Shown here: in pieces, positions 1-7,736 of the stretch | Position numbering within the stretch: the stretch's first letter is position 1 | Layout of the letters: every line of letters begins with the position of its first letter | DNA from: an uncultured Carboxylicivirga sp. | GTDB lineage: Bacteria; Bacteroidota; Bacteroidia; Bacteroidales; Marinilabiliaceae | Length of the DNA stretch: 64,000 nucleotides | NCBI RefSeq assembly: GCF_963668385.1 | Contig: NZ_OY764327.1 | Span: 434,001-498,000, forward strand | Reading direction: 5' to 3' | The notes under the pieces: model-generated | Told to the model about the DNA's origin: nothing | The model's database searches: none | The model's input: only the letters and a program-made list of their open reading frames with translations | Program-made: the position numbers and the translations under genes

Positions 1-2366
1 AACCAATTATTATTAGCTACATTATCAGACGCCGGACTAACTAAGTATTTTTTACCACTATGAGCTTCAAATATTTCATCTTCTGCAAACGATTCTGAAT
101 TAAACACCTGAAATGCCATTGGCTTTCCTTGATTAGGATATTCACCTAAAATAGGACTCACTAATGTAGCATCACCATCTAAATCAAGTGTTGTCCAATC
201 TCCAAAATTGTGAGTAACAAAATCCATATAAGATTCAAAATCTTCAGTTACAGTCTCAAAAACTGGAGTTGGGTTCATTTCTGGTTCCAACCAACTCAAA
301 CTAACCTCTGTTTGATTAACAGTAGCATCTAAACTTTGCGGCTGAGGATAAGAAGGTTTTCTGACAGATACATGATATTCTTCTGAAATATTATTAGCTT
401 GATCTTCATCTGCTTCAAACAATATCTCTGCAGAATAATTATAATAGTCATCTCCGGTAGTCACATCTTCGAGCCCTGCTTTTACTGTAAATTCAAATTC
501 AAGAGTTTGATCGGGATCAATCGTTACACCTTCAATAGTTTTAGTTGCACCTGGCAATGATGAAAAAACAACCTGATAATTAGATGTTGCAGTTGCACCG
601 GCATTTTTAATTAATGCTTTATAAACAACCTCATCGTTAATATTAACACGTTTGGGTCCTTCCATTGAAATAACCTTTAGATCATTATCAACAGCATTGT
701 ATATACTAATATTATCAATTAGCATGTTATATCCATAACCTGATACACCAAGTATACCCAAATTAATACTCCCCGAATTTTTGTAGTTTATCAATGAAGC
801 TTCATAATATGTCCATCCGTTGCTATTAGCAGCCATGTAAATAGGATCTGTAACATCTTCATATGCTCCGTTATCGGCTGAAACTTGCATTTTAACAAAA
901 TCTTCATAACCACTTTCGTCATCATAATGAAACATCCAGAACCCAACCACCGGATTACTCATCGAACTTATATCAATTGCAGGTGATACCATTCTACTTG
1001 TTCCACCCTCATAAGTATCCCACGAATTAAAAAGAATCATTCCTCCATCATTATCCTGAGGATTAGCATTAATAGAAAAATAAGAATCAACAATACTCCA
1101 TTGAGCAGCATTATCACCTTCTACCCAAACACTTGTCCATGGAATATTAGTAGCTTGAGTATTTGCAAATGATTCTTTAAAAGGTGCAATTATTGGTTCT
1201 CCAAATACGATTGTATTCGTACTAACTCCAACACTCTCACCAGCAACACTTTTAGCAAACACTTCGTAATAAACAGCAGCTTGTCCTTCTGATTGGTTAG
1301 GCGTTTCGTCAGTATACATTGTAGCATTAATGCCATTAGCAATTTCGGTTGTTCCATTCTTGACAATTCGATAAGTTAGCTCATCCGAATTAATAAAAGA
1401 ATTGTTAATACCAGATGTTGGAGCTGTCCACGTAATCCTTGCCTTTGATCCCAATTTTTCTAATAAAGGTTGAGTAATTCCTACAGGTGTATCAATACCA
1501 ATATAAATTGTTTTTTCAGTAACAGGACCGTCTCCATAAGAATTAGAGGCAACAACTTTATAAGTATTAAATCCATTAACAGGATCATTATCTATCCATT
1601 GCAAATCATCTCCAGCTAAAACATCACTAAAAACATATATGGGATCAGTTTCTTCTCCTCTGAATATTTCAACTTTCGATACTTCGGGTAAATCTTCACC
1701 GGCCCATGTCAAAGTAGGAACAGTGAAAGAAATATTTGCAGATAATTGTCCATTTTCAGCAGCTTCTATATTCAAATCTGTAATCGAATTAGGAGCATTC
1801 TTATTACCAGATTCAACTAACTCAACATTATCAATTTCTAAACGAAATCTTTCGGGCTGACTATATACAAAAAATGCGAATTGATATTCTCCACTTTCAG
1901 GAACATTAATAGTAAGTTCTTTTTGAACCGGATTTGAATCCACGTAAGTAGGATAATCGACTAAAACTGTTTGATTCGATTCCTGATCGATAAGAACTAC
2001 ACTAAAACTCTCAATTACGTCATTATTAGGAGGTGTAGTTGCCTGGTAAGAAAATCGATACATCTTATCAGAACTCAATTCAAAAACAGGAGAAATCAAA
2101 TAATCGTCTGCTTGTTGTGTTGGATCTAAAAGGTAAGCAATATTTTCCTGGAAATATCTCCAGGTACTTCCACCGTTGTTATCCTGAATAGTCCAATTAT
2201 CTAATGCAGCTTCCGAATCAAAGGTTTCGGAATATGGAAGCGAAGCCGCTTCGGCTGTTGTTTTAAATACAACATCTTTTTTTTCTAGTACAGCTGTTTT
2301 CCCAAAGCAAGTAAAACTGCTTGCTAACATAGCTACACTCAAAAACAATGTAGAAGTTTTGGTCAT
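1..2366 (-). CDS. Secreted multidomain protein, choice-of-anchor J / fibronectin III-like, C-terminus cut off
   Basis: An open frame runs from the ATG at 2366 to the left window edge (about 788 codons, no stop seen). It begins with a signal peptide (MTKTSTLFLSVAMLASSF...), followed by two jelly-roll-like segments typical of choice-of-anchor J/MAM-like domains (motifs such as LPYSETFDSE, DNWTIQDNNGGSTW and SFANTQATNIPWTSVW) separated by fibronectin-III-like repeats (TAPTSGINNS, SWLEPEMNPTP). Such proteins are usually exported, often by the type IX system with a C-terminal sorting domain, but that end lies outside the window. Role inferred: cell-surface or secreted adhesin or polymer-binding protein; no catalytic motif was seen. 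A TPR/LuxR regulator lies just upstream on the same strand, with phased direct repeats between them. Confidence 0.8.
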   Translation of the reverse strand, partial: MTKTSTLFLSVAMLASSFTCFGKTAVLEKKDVVFKTTAEAASLPYSETFDSEAALDNWTIQDNNGGSTWRYFQENIAYLLDPTQQADDYLISPVFELSSDKMYRFSYQATTPPNNDVIESFSVVLIDQESNQTVLVDYPTYVDSNPVQKELTINVPESGEYQFAFFVYSQPERFRLEIDNVELVESGNKNAPNSITDLNIEAAENGQLSANISFTVPTLTWAGEDLPEVSKVEIFRGEETDPIYVFSDVLAGDDLQWIDNDPVNGFNTYKVVASNSYGDGPVTEKTIYIGIDTPVGITQPLLEKLGSKARITWTAPTSGINNSFINSDELTYRIVKNGTTEIANGINATMYTDETPNQSEGQAAVYYEVFAKSVAGESVGVSTNTIVFGEPIIAPFKESFANTQATNIPWTSVWVEGDNAAQWSIVDSYFSINANPQDNDGGMILFNSWDTYEGGTSRMVSPAIDISSMSNPVVGFWMFHYDDESGYEDFVKMQVSADNGAYEDVTDPIYMAANSNGWTYYEASLINYKNSGSINLGILGVSGYGYNMLIDNISIYNAVDNDLKVISMEGPKRVNINDEVVYKALIKNAGATATSNYQVVFSSLPGATKTIEGVTIDPDQTLEFEFTVKAGLEDVTTGDDYYNYSAEILFEADEDQANNISEEYHVSVRKPSYPQPQSLDATVNQTEVSLSWLEPEMNPTPVFETVTEDFESYMDFVTHNFGDWTTLDLDGDATLVSPILGEYPNQGKPMAFQVFNSESFAEDEIFEAHSGKKYLVSPASDNVANNNW

Positions 2367-2438
2367 AATGATGATTTTAAGATTTTTATAAATCGAACAT
2401 CAAAACTATAGAACCACAACTAAAAAAGGAAAAAAATC

Positions 2439-2460
2439 ACTACGGCAATACTACGGCATT
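2439..2460. promoter_or_regulatory. Two 11-bp direct repeats upstream of the secreted protein gene
   Basis: ACTACGGCAAT at 2439-2449 is followed directly by ACTACGGCATT at 2450-2460, a 10/11 match with a period of about one helical turn. The pair lies about 73-94 bp upstream of the start of the gene at 2366. It could be a binding site for a regulator, perhaps the LuxR-type protein encoded next door. This is inference from spacing only. Confidence 0.4.
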
Positions 2461-2485
2461 TAAAAAATAAACCAACACCACACCA

Positions 2486-4282
2486 CTAAATATCAATCAT
2501 ATAAGTAACCAAATCAACCCCAGCATCTAAACAAAGCTTCTTCCGAAGTCTGTTTCGTGCAGATTCTACACTTCGAACTTCACGAAATGTTAAACTCGCA
2601 ATTTCTTTCGTTGAAAGGCCCATTTTTAAGAAAGAACACAACCTAATTTCGTTGGCTGTTAAATCGGGATGTTGCTTGCTTATTTTTTCATAAAAAGATG
2701 GATGAACACTATCAAAGTAAGTCTTAAATTCCTCACTTAGATATGTACTACTAGTACGCTTGATATCCATCATTAATTTATCAATTAATTTTGATGAGGC
2801 ATCACCATTTTTACTTTTAATGAACTTCTTTACTTCCTGAAGATCCTGATTTATTTTTATCCTAAACTCGTTATTAGCCACTTGCGACAAAGTACTGGTG
2901 GTTAATTGCCTGTTTTTAAAATCGATCTCTTGCTCCATCTTCTCTCGTTCAATAGCAAACTGTTGCTTCTCATGAGCAATCTTTAACTCTTTCTGTTGGT
3001 TGATTAATTTATTTCTTTCTTTATCACTTTTGTTTTTACGATAAACAACAAACAACAAAAACAGCAGTAAAATCACCATTGCAACAGATCCCACAATCAC
3101 TATTCGTTGTTTACTAACAACCAGCTGGTTAATTTTATTTGATTGCTCCAACTCGTGTTTTTCTCGTTTTAATAATTCAATTTCATAAACCGATAATAAG
3201 CGATTAATAGCCTCTTTGCTTTGCTCTTGATTTATTGAATCGTTAATACTTTCATAGGAAAGTAGATATTTTACAGCTTTTACTGAATCTCCCATCAAGA
3301 GATAAACATCGGCCAAAGCCCTTCGTGTTTCGGCAGTTTTACCTGGAATATTCAGACGATAACTCTTTTTTAAAGCTTCGTTGGCATAATAAGTTGCTTC
3401 TGCAATCTTATTCTGATGAGCCAAACATTTAGCCAGCACCAATTCTATTTTATGAGACACAATCCCCTGAGAATCTTCTCCAATCAAAGCTAACCCTCTT
3501 CTTAAATACTTTTCTGCCTTTTTATAATCTCCTTGATCAGTATATACCGTACTAATGTTTAAATTTATGATTGAATGAAGGTTTACATCCGTTGTATCCA
3601 ATAATTCTAATGATTTCTTATAACTCTGTTTAGCTTTAACGTAGTTTTTCTGAAGGTTATAAACTATTCCTAAGTTCACATAGTTTACGACCATATCTCT
3701 TTGACGCTTCAATTTCTCATTATACATTAAAGCCTTTTCCAATGTACTACGAGTTTTCTCCAGGTCGCCTTGGTTCAAATAAAACTCTCCAAAATTATTA
3801 TATATAGAAGCCATACATGAATCGCAATCGATCTGCTCTGCTAAATTTAAAGCTTGCATATACATTGAGGCAGCTCTTTTGTTATCGCGTAAACTCATAT
3901 TAAGTCGTCCCAAGGAATTATATGAATAAAACAATTCCTTCTTTACTCTTAAGTTGGCTGAATCGGTATTCAAATAGCTAATATGAGTATTTAACAGGGT
4001 TAGGGCCCCAAAATACAAACCTTTTTCTTCCAAATCTTTCGAAGCATTTTGTATTTCAACAGATAATTTGCTCAACTCAGCTTTCTTATCTTGTAACTTT
4101 TCTCGTAACACAAACACAAGGCTATCCGCATTCTCATTATTATGTAACGACTCTTTATAAGTACTAATAACATCGTTAATCAAGCCATCAGTATCAATTT
4201 CATTGGCAATAATAGCATAAGTACTTATCATTAATAGAATACATACCACACAACACCTTTTCAACCCTATACAATTAAACAT
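2486..4282 (-). CDS. TPR-repeat membrane-anchored LuxR-type regulator
   Basis: 598 residues. An N-terminal signal or membrane segment (residues ~10-27) is followed by tandem tetratricopeptide repeats over ~60-340 (ASIYNNFGEFYLNQGD, YVNLGIVYNLQKNY). A transmembrane helix follows at ~395-415 (IVIVGSVAMVILLLFLLFVV), then a charged coiled coil (~420-490) and a C-terminal LuxR/GerE-like helix-turn-helix (LTANEIRLCSFLKMGLSTKE). This architecture is common in Bacteroidota as a one-component signalling protein, with a periplasmic TPR sensor and a cytoplasmic DNA-binding domain. The ligand is unknown. It lies just upstream of and parallel to the secreted protein at 2366, which is the natural candidate target. 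No clear intrinsic terminator separates them. Confidence 0.85.
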   Translation of the reverse strand: MFNCIGLKRCCVVCILLMISTYAIIANEIDTDGLINDVISTYKESLHNNENADSLVFVLREKLQDKKAELSKLSVEIQNASKDLEEKGLYFGALTLLNTHISYLNTDSANLRVKKELFYSYNSLGRLNMSLRDNKRAASMYMQALNLAEQIDCDSCMASIYNNFGEFYLNQGDLEKTRSTLEKALMYNEKLKRQRDMVVNYVNLGIVYNLQKNYVKAKQSYKKSLELLDTTDVNLHSIINLNISTVYTDQGDYKKAEKYLRRGLALIGEDSQGIVSHKIELVLAKCLAHQNKIAEATYYANEALKKSYRLNIPGKTAETRRALADVYLLMGDSVKAVKYLLSYESINDSINQEQSKEAINRLLSVYEIELLKREKHELEQSNKINQLVVSKQRIVIVGSVAMVILLLFLLFVVYRKNKSDKERNKLINQQKELKIAHEKQQFAIEREKMEQEIDFKNRQLTTSTLSQVANNEFRIKINQDLQEVKKFIKSKNGDASSKLIDKLMMDIKRTSSTYLSEEFKTYFDSVHPSFYEKISKQHPDLTANEIRLCSFLKMGLSTKEIASLTFREVRSVESARNRLRKKLCLDAGVDLVTYMIDI

Positions 4283-4401
4283 TTACCTTACTACCCCCTT
4301 ATAAATAGAACAGTTCTTAATTAAAAACACATTATTCCATCAAAATTAAAATTTTTAGATGGTACTACCTACATTTTTCAACTTTTAACACCCTTATAAA
4401 A

Positions 4402-4429
4402 AAAGAGCTACTCTAGCGAGTAACTCTTT
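4402..4429 (-). terminator. Intrinsic terminator of the lipoprotein gene at 4458
   Basis: Stem AAAGAG(C)TACTC / GAGTA(A)CTCTTT with a 4-nt loop and one internal mismatch. On the minus strand it is followed by seven or more U. It sits 29 bp past the stop codon of the 4458-5273 gene. Confidence 0.8.
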
Positions 4430-4457
4430 TCTTCTCCTTGTCCGTCTGTCTCCCATA

Positions 4458-5273
4458 CTAATTTTTCATTGGATAACTTATTTCTCCAATTTTTATTGTT
4501 GATGTGTTGTAATCCATTTCTACATTAGGCAATCCTTCAATCACCACAGCTACTTTACCTTTGGTAACTTCTTTTGTTAATACTACAAAATGCAACGACT
4601 CTGTAATCGACATAGCATATGTAACACCTTTTGAGCTAACACCGGTTTGTGTTCCATCTAAAGTATATTCGTCATCCCAAATATTTAAAGGTGTATCCGA
4701 ACCAGCAACCCATGTTCGGGTTGAATTTTGTTTGAAATTAATTACTGCATCACCCTTACTAATTTTACCACCAGTAATAGTAACATTAAACTGTAAACCT
4801 TCATCACTAACATTACCGTTATTGGTGGCTACATGGGTTCCCTCAATTTTATAGCCATTCTGATAAAAATTATCGAAAGAGGTAGTATGAACACTTGCTT
4901 CTGTTCTATACCATCCTGTTGACTCAATTAATAGTTTACCAGAACGTATAATACCATCTTTTCCGGTTATTCCATCACCAAAATCAACAGTAATATATTT
5001 AGGCCAAGTAGTTGCATCAAATGGCTCAATAGTAATTATTGGCCCCAAGCTACTTGACTTTAATTCACCAATCAACTCCAATTCAGCATCAATAATTGCC
5101 TGATCACTACAATTACAAGCATCCTGAAACTGTTTATTGACGATCGCATATTCCTGTAAAGCTTCAACTCCATCATCAACCGAATTTATCTGGTCAATCG
5201 CATCCTCCACATTACAACTTACCACCCCCAACACAGCAAATATGCTCAGATATAATTTCACCAACTTAGACAT
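4458..5273 (-). CDS. Hypothetical lipoprotein
   Basis: 271 residues. The start has a lipoprotein signal peptide ending in the lipobox LGVVSC (Cys ~20), so the protein is probably anchored in a membrane facing the periplasm or the surface. The rest is rich in beta-strand and Gly/Thr/Ser (ITVDFGDGITGKDGIIRSGK, DAVINFKQNSTRTW), with a CNCSD pair near residues 53-57. I do not recognise a named family. The gene is monocistronic, with its own terminator at 4402-4429. Confidence 0.75.
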   Translation of the reverse strand: MSKLVKLYLSIFAVLGVVSCNVEDAIDQINSVDDGVEALQEYAIVNKQFQDACNCSDQAIIDAELELIGELKSSSLGPIITIEPFDATTWPKYITVDFGDGITGKDGIIRSGKLLIESTGWYRTEASVHTTSFDNFYQNGYKIEGTHVATNNGNVSDEGLQFNVTITGGKISKGDAVINFKQNSTRTWVAGSDTPLNIWDDEYTLDGTQTGVSSKGVTYAMSITESLHFVVLTKEVTKGKVAVVIEGLPNVEMDYNTSTIKIGEISYPMKN

Positions 5274-5348
5274 CTCTCAAATAGTTTGTTGTTTACACAG
5301 ATTAGATACGACAAATGAACTAAATGGTTATGAAATGAATGCACAAAA

Positions 5349-5374
5349 AAAGACTGTTCCGGGGAACAGTCTTT
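5349..5374 (-). terminator. Intrinsic terminator of the DUF6249-like gene
   Basis: Perfect 12-bp stem AAAGACTGTTCC / GGAACAGTCTTT with a 2-nt centre (in effect a 4-6 nt loop). On the minus strand it is followed by TTTTTTTG. It lies 28 bp past the stop of the 5403-5744 gene. Confidence 0.85.
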
Positions 5375-5402
5375 CGTTATTGACTTTTATGGTTTACTTT
5401 GT

Positions 5403-5744
5403 TTATTCATCATTCAACTTTTTTTGAATCAGGTAAAATAATACCAAACTCAAACCACCAAATAATAACACCATCGAAATATAAGCAGCCGACTCATACA
5501 TCATTGTGTAAGATTCAAGAACAGCTCCCATCATCACACCAACTGCAAGTCCAACCATAAACATTCCGTATTTTAGACTTAAGTAGTGTTTTGGTTTTGA
5601 ATTTAGTTGATCGAATATCGAAGCATCTTTTCCTGCTGCAATTAATGCTGTACGTTCAATTCTTCTGGTTTTGAAGTAAGACAATGATATAATTATTGCA
5701 GGAATACCACCGAAAATAAAAATGATTGCTAATGCACCTTCCAT
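5403..5744 (-). CDS. Small membrane protein, DUF6249-like
   Basis: 113 residues. There is an N-terminal transmembrane helix (~4-24), then a short basic/cytoplasmic stretch (TRRIERTALIAAGKDASIF), and two further hydrophobic segments (~58-78 and ~85-107). The arrangement, with the ERTALIAAGKD-like linker, resembles DUF6249 proteins of Bacteroidota, often found beside ECF sigma factors; that assignment is from memory of the family. It is transcribed divergently from the sigma factor at 5963 and carries the same kind of ECF promoter (5800-5825), so it is probably part of the sigma factor's regulon. Function unknown. Confidence 0.75.
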   Translation of the reverse strand: MEGALAIIFIFGGIPAIIISLSYFKTRRIERTALIAAGKDASIFDQLNSKPKHYLSLKYGMFMVGLAVGVMMGAVLESYTMMYESAAYISMVLLFGGLSLVLFYLIQKKLNDE

Positions 5745-5799
5745 GATTAAATATTTTAAGTTTTACATTTATTTCGTTTCTGAGCGTGCTCATTCGTAT

Positions 5800-5825
5800 G
5801 ACGCCATAAAAAAATGAGCGGTTAC
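5800..5825 (-). promoter_or_regulatory. ECF-sigma-type promoter for the DUF6249-like gene
   Basis: On the minus strand GTAAC (5825-5821) and CGTC (5803-5800) are separated by 17 nt. This matches the general ECF pattern of an AAC-containing -35 and a CGTC -10. The start codon at 5744 gives a leader of about 50 nt. The motif on the other strand at 5926-5951 has identical elements and spacing. Confidence 0.65.
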
Positions 5826-5925
5826 AAAAAAGAGTTTCTTTTTTTTCAATTTCATACAAATTAAAATCTATATCCTTAATTTTATTGACATTAAGTATGA
5901 ATGAGAATATTTTTCAATAAAACAT

Positions 5926-5951
5926 GTAACCATTTTATAAATGGAGGCGTC
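5926..5951 (+). promoter_or_regulatory. ECF-sigma-type promoter for the sigma factor gene
   Basis: GTAAC (5926-5930), 17 nt, CGTC (5948-5951), ending 11 nt before the ATG at 5963. Transcription would start only a few bases before the start codon. The match to the divergent promoter at 5800-5825 suggests autoregulation. Confidence 0.65.
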
Positions 5952-5962
5952 CTATTTTTTGA

Positions 5963-6538
5963 ATGAGCAATAACAAAGACATAGAGCTTATAAAGAATAT
6001 TAAAAGAGGTGACGTTGCCGCTTTTTCGCAGATCATTGATAAATACCAACACATGGCATTTACTTTGGCTAAAGGAATTGTGAAAAACCAACAGGAAGCC
6101 GAAGAAGTAACCCAAGATGCCTTTGTTAAAGCTTATAAATCGTTGGATAAATACAAAGGAGATGCCTCCTTTTCAACCTGGCTTTATCGGATTGTTTACA
6201 ATACATCTATATCCAAACTAAGAAGCCGAAAACCTAATACCGAAGACCTTGACAGTAAAGAAGCTATTCAATACGAAGCTAACTATGCTGAAAACAATAT
6301 GCATAGATTGGAATTACAAGAGCGTAAAAAGGTACTGAAAAAAGCTTTGGGTAAGCTAAAAGAAGAAGACGCATTTATTTTAATATTATACTATTACAAA
6401 GAACATAGTATTGAAGAAATTAGTCAGGCAACAGGTTTGTCGACCGCAAATGTGAAAGTAAAGCTTTACAGAGGTCGCAAACAAATGCAATTAGAATTAA
6501 ATGCCATCTTAAAAGGAGAATTAAACTCAATTTTATAA
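5963..6538 (+). CDS. ECF-family RNA polymerase sigma factor
   Basis: 191 residues with the two ECF domains. Region 2 spans ~10-95 (DKYQHMAFTLAKGIVKNQQE, ASFSTWLYRIVYNTSISKLR) and region 4 ~125-180 (LILYYYKEHSIEEISQATGL, NVKVKLYRGRKQM). It would direct RNA polymerase to a small set of promoters, apparently including its own and that of the divergent DUF6249-like gene. It is followed after 7 bp by a two-helix membrane protein that may be its regulator. The stress or signal is not evident. Confidence 0.93.
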   Translation: MSNNKDIELIKNIKRGDVAAFSQIIDKYQHMAFTLAKGIVKNQQEAEEVTQDAFVKAYKSLDKYKGDASFSTWLYRIVYNTSISKLRSRKPNTEDLDSKEAIQYEANYAENNMHRLELQERKKVLKKALGKLKEEDAFILILYYYKEHSIEEISQATGLSTANVKVKLYRGRKQMQLELNAILKGELNSIL

Positions 6539-6545
6539 ATTTGAG

Positions 6546-6959
6546 ATGATGAAAAATAACGATGACGATAAGCTAATAAGAGAACTTTTCAGGGAATTTA
6601 CCCCCGAAGAGGCTCCTGCTTCCATTAAGCAAAATGCTATGAACCGCGTTTTACACGACTGGGTGGAAAAACCGCAGACTTATCAGCCATTAATCAACAA
6701 CAGAAACCGATGGTGGATTATTTCTGCAGCCATTGTGGTGCTAGCAATTTCTTTTTTGGTTGATGCATCAGTTATTCAACAATATTTAGGCGATATAGGC
6801 ATTACATCTAAACAATTAGGCCTGGTTTCTATCAGTAAAAGCTTTAACCAGTTCTTTGCTGTATTCACAAAAATTCCATCATTAGTATATTTTGTAATAG
6901 CTGGTATCATTTTCCTTCTCGGATTAGACAAACTGCTAAATCGCCTGGCAAACTTATAA
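6546..6959 (+). CDS. Two-helix membrane protein, possible anti-sigma factor
   Basis: 137 residues. A soluble acidic N-terminus (~1-55; KLIRELFREFTPEEAPASIK) is followed by two transmembrane helices (~57-77 and ~110-132). It sits 7 bp after the ECF sigma gene and must be cotranscribed with it, the usual position of an anti-sigma factor. I see no zinc-binding HxxxCxxC motif, so it is not a ZAS-type anti-sigma. The anti-sigma role is inferred from context only. Confidence 0.7.
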   Translation: MMKNNDDDKLIRELFREFTPEEAPASIKQNAMNRVLHDWVEKPQTYQPLINNRNRWWIISAAIVVLAISFLVDASVIQQYLGDIGITSKQLGLVSISKSFNQFFAVFTKIPSLVYFVIAGIIFLLGLDKLLNRLANL

Positions 6960-6980
6960 TTCATACACCTTAATCATATG

Positions 6981-7008
6981 AGCGAATCATATTCGGTTCG
7001 CTTTTTTT
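6981..7008 (+). terminator. Terminator of the sigma factor operon
   Basis: Stem AGCGAA/TTCGCT (6981-7001) followed by seven T. It lies 22 bp after the stop of the 6546-6959 gene. Confidence 0.7.
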
Positions 7009-7054
7009 CATCCTTAAAAATTAATCTTCTCTATTATTCAATCATACGATTCTT

Positions 7055-7062
7055 TACTTTTG
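7055..7062 (+). promoter_or_regulatory. -7 element directly before the start codon at 7067
   Basis: TACTTTTG fits the Bacteroidota TAnnTTTG element and ends 4 nt before the ATG. The predicted transcript would be leaderless or nearly so. No good TTG -33 element is seen at 19-22 nt. Confidence 0.45.
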
Positions 7063-7066
7063 CAAA

Positions 7067-7636
7067 ATGCAGAATATTGAACCATACGATCGTTGGGAGA
7101 AACTTTATAAAGCGAATGAGGACTGTCAATCGCCTTATTATGGTCAGATCTTTGATGAATATCTTTGTCGAAACACCATATATGATCACTACATTCATCC
7201 CAAATGGGACGAATTTGGCTCATCCACATTATATCTGAAGATTCTATATGTTAATTACGACCTTGAGTTTTGCATTATCGAATTAATTGGCGAATGGAAC
7301 GATTGCCTTTACAATGATATCATGCATCTTAAACGTAATATTATTGAACATCTGGAAGATAATGGTATTCAAAAATTTATTTTGATTGGTGAAAATGTGC
7401 TGAATTTTCATTATTCAGATGATTCGTATTACGAAGATTGGTTTAACGACATTGAAGATGGATGGATCATTGCCATCAACTTCAGAGAGCATGTTTTAGC
7501 AGAGTTTGATAAAATAAACCTGAATTATTACCTATTGTATGGCGGAAAATTATCCTTGGTTAAATGGAGAACTCTTTCGCCAATAAAACTTTATGAAGCG
7601 CTAGATAGTTATGCGGGTAATGTTTTAAATCCTTAA
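7067..7636 (+). CDS. Conserved hypothetical cytoplasmic protein
   Basis: 189 residues, no signal peptide or membrane helix. It is rich in acidic and aromatic residues (HYSDDSYYEDWFNDIEDGW). I recall similar uncharacterised proteins in Bacteroidota but know no function. The gene stands alone between the sigma operon and the histidine kinase. Its ATG lies only 4 nt after a -7-like element, so either the mRNA is leaderless or the true promoter is elsewhere. Confidence 0.75.
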   Translation: MQNIEPYDRWEKLYKANEDCQSPYYGQIFDEYLCRNTIYDHYIHPKWDEFGSSTLYLKILYVNYDLEFCIIELIGEWNDCLYNDIMHLKRNIIEHLEDNGIQKFILIGENVLNFHYSDDSYYEDWFNDIEDGWIIAINFREHVLAEFDKINLNYYLLYGGKLSLVKWRTLSPIKLYEALDSYAGNVLNP

Positions 7637-7736
7637 ATTTCTGACACTCCTAAAATCACTAGCCCTCTCAAAACAAACAACATCTCAACTTTTTATTTTA
7701 TCTTGTTGGTTCAAAACATAACCAAAACAAGCCTGT

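Noticed and set aside
6978..7238. 86-codon plus-strand frame between the sigma operon and the hypothetical gene
   Set aside because: Contains a terminator and overlaps the better-supported gene at 7067.
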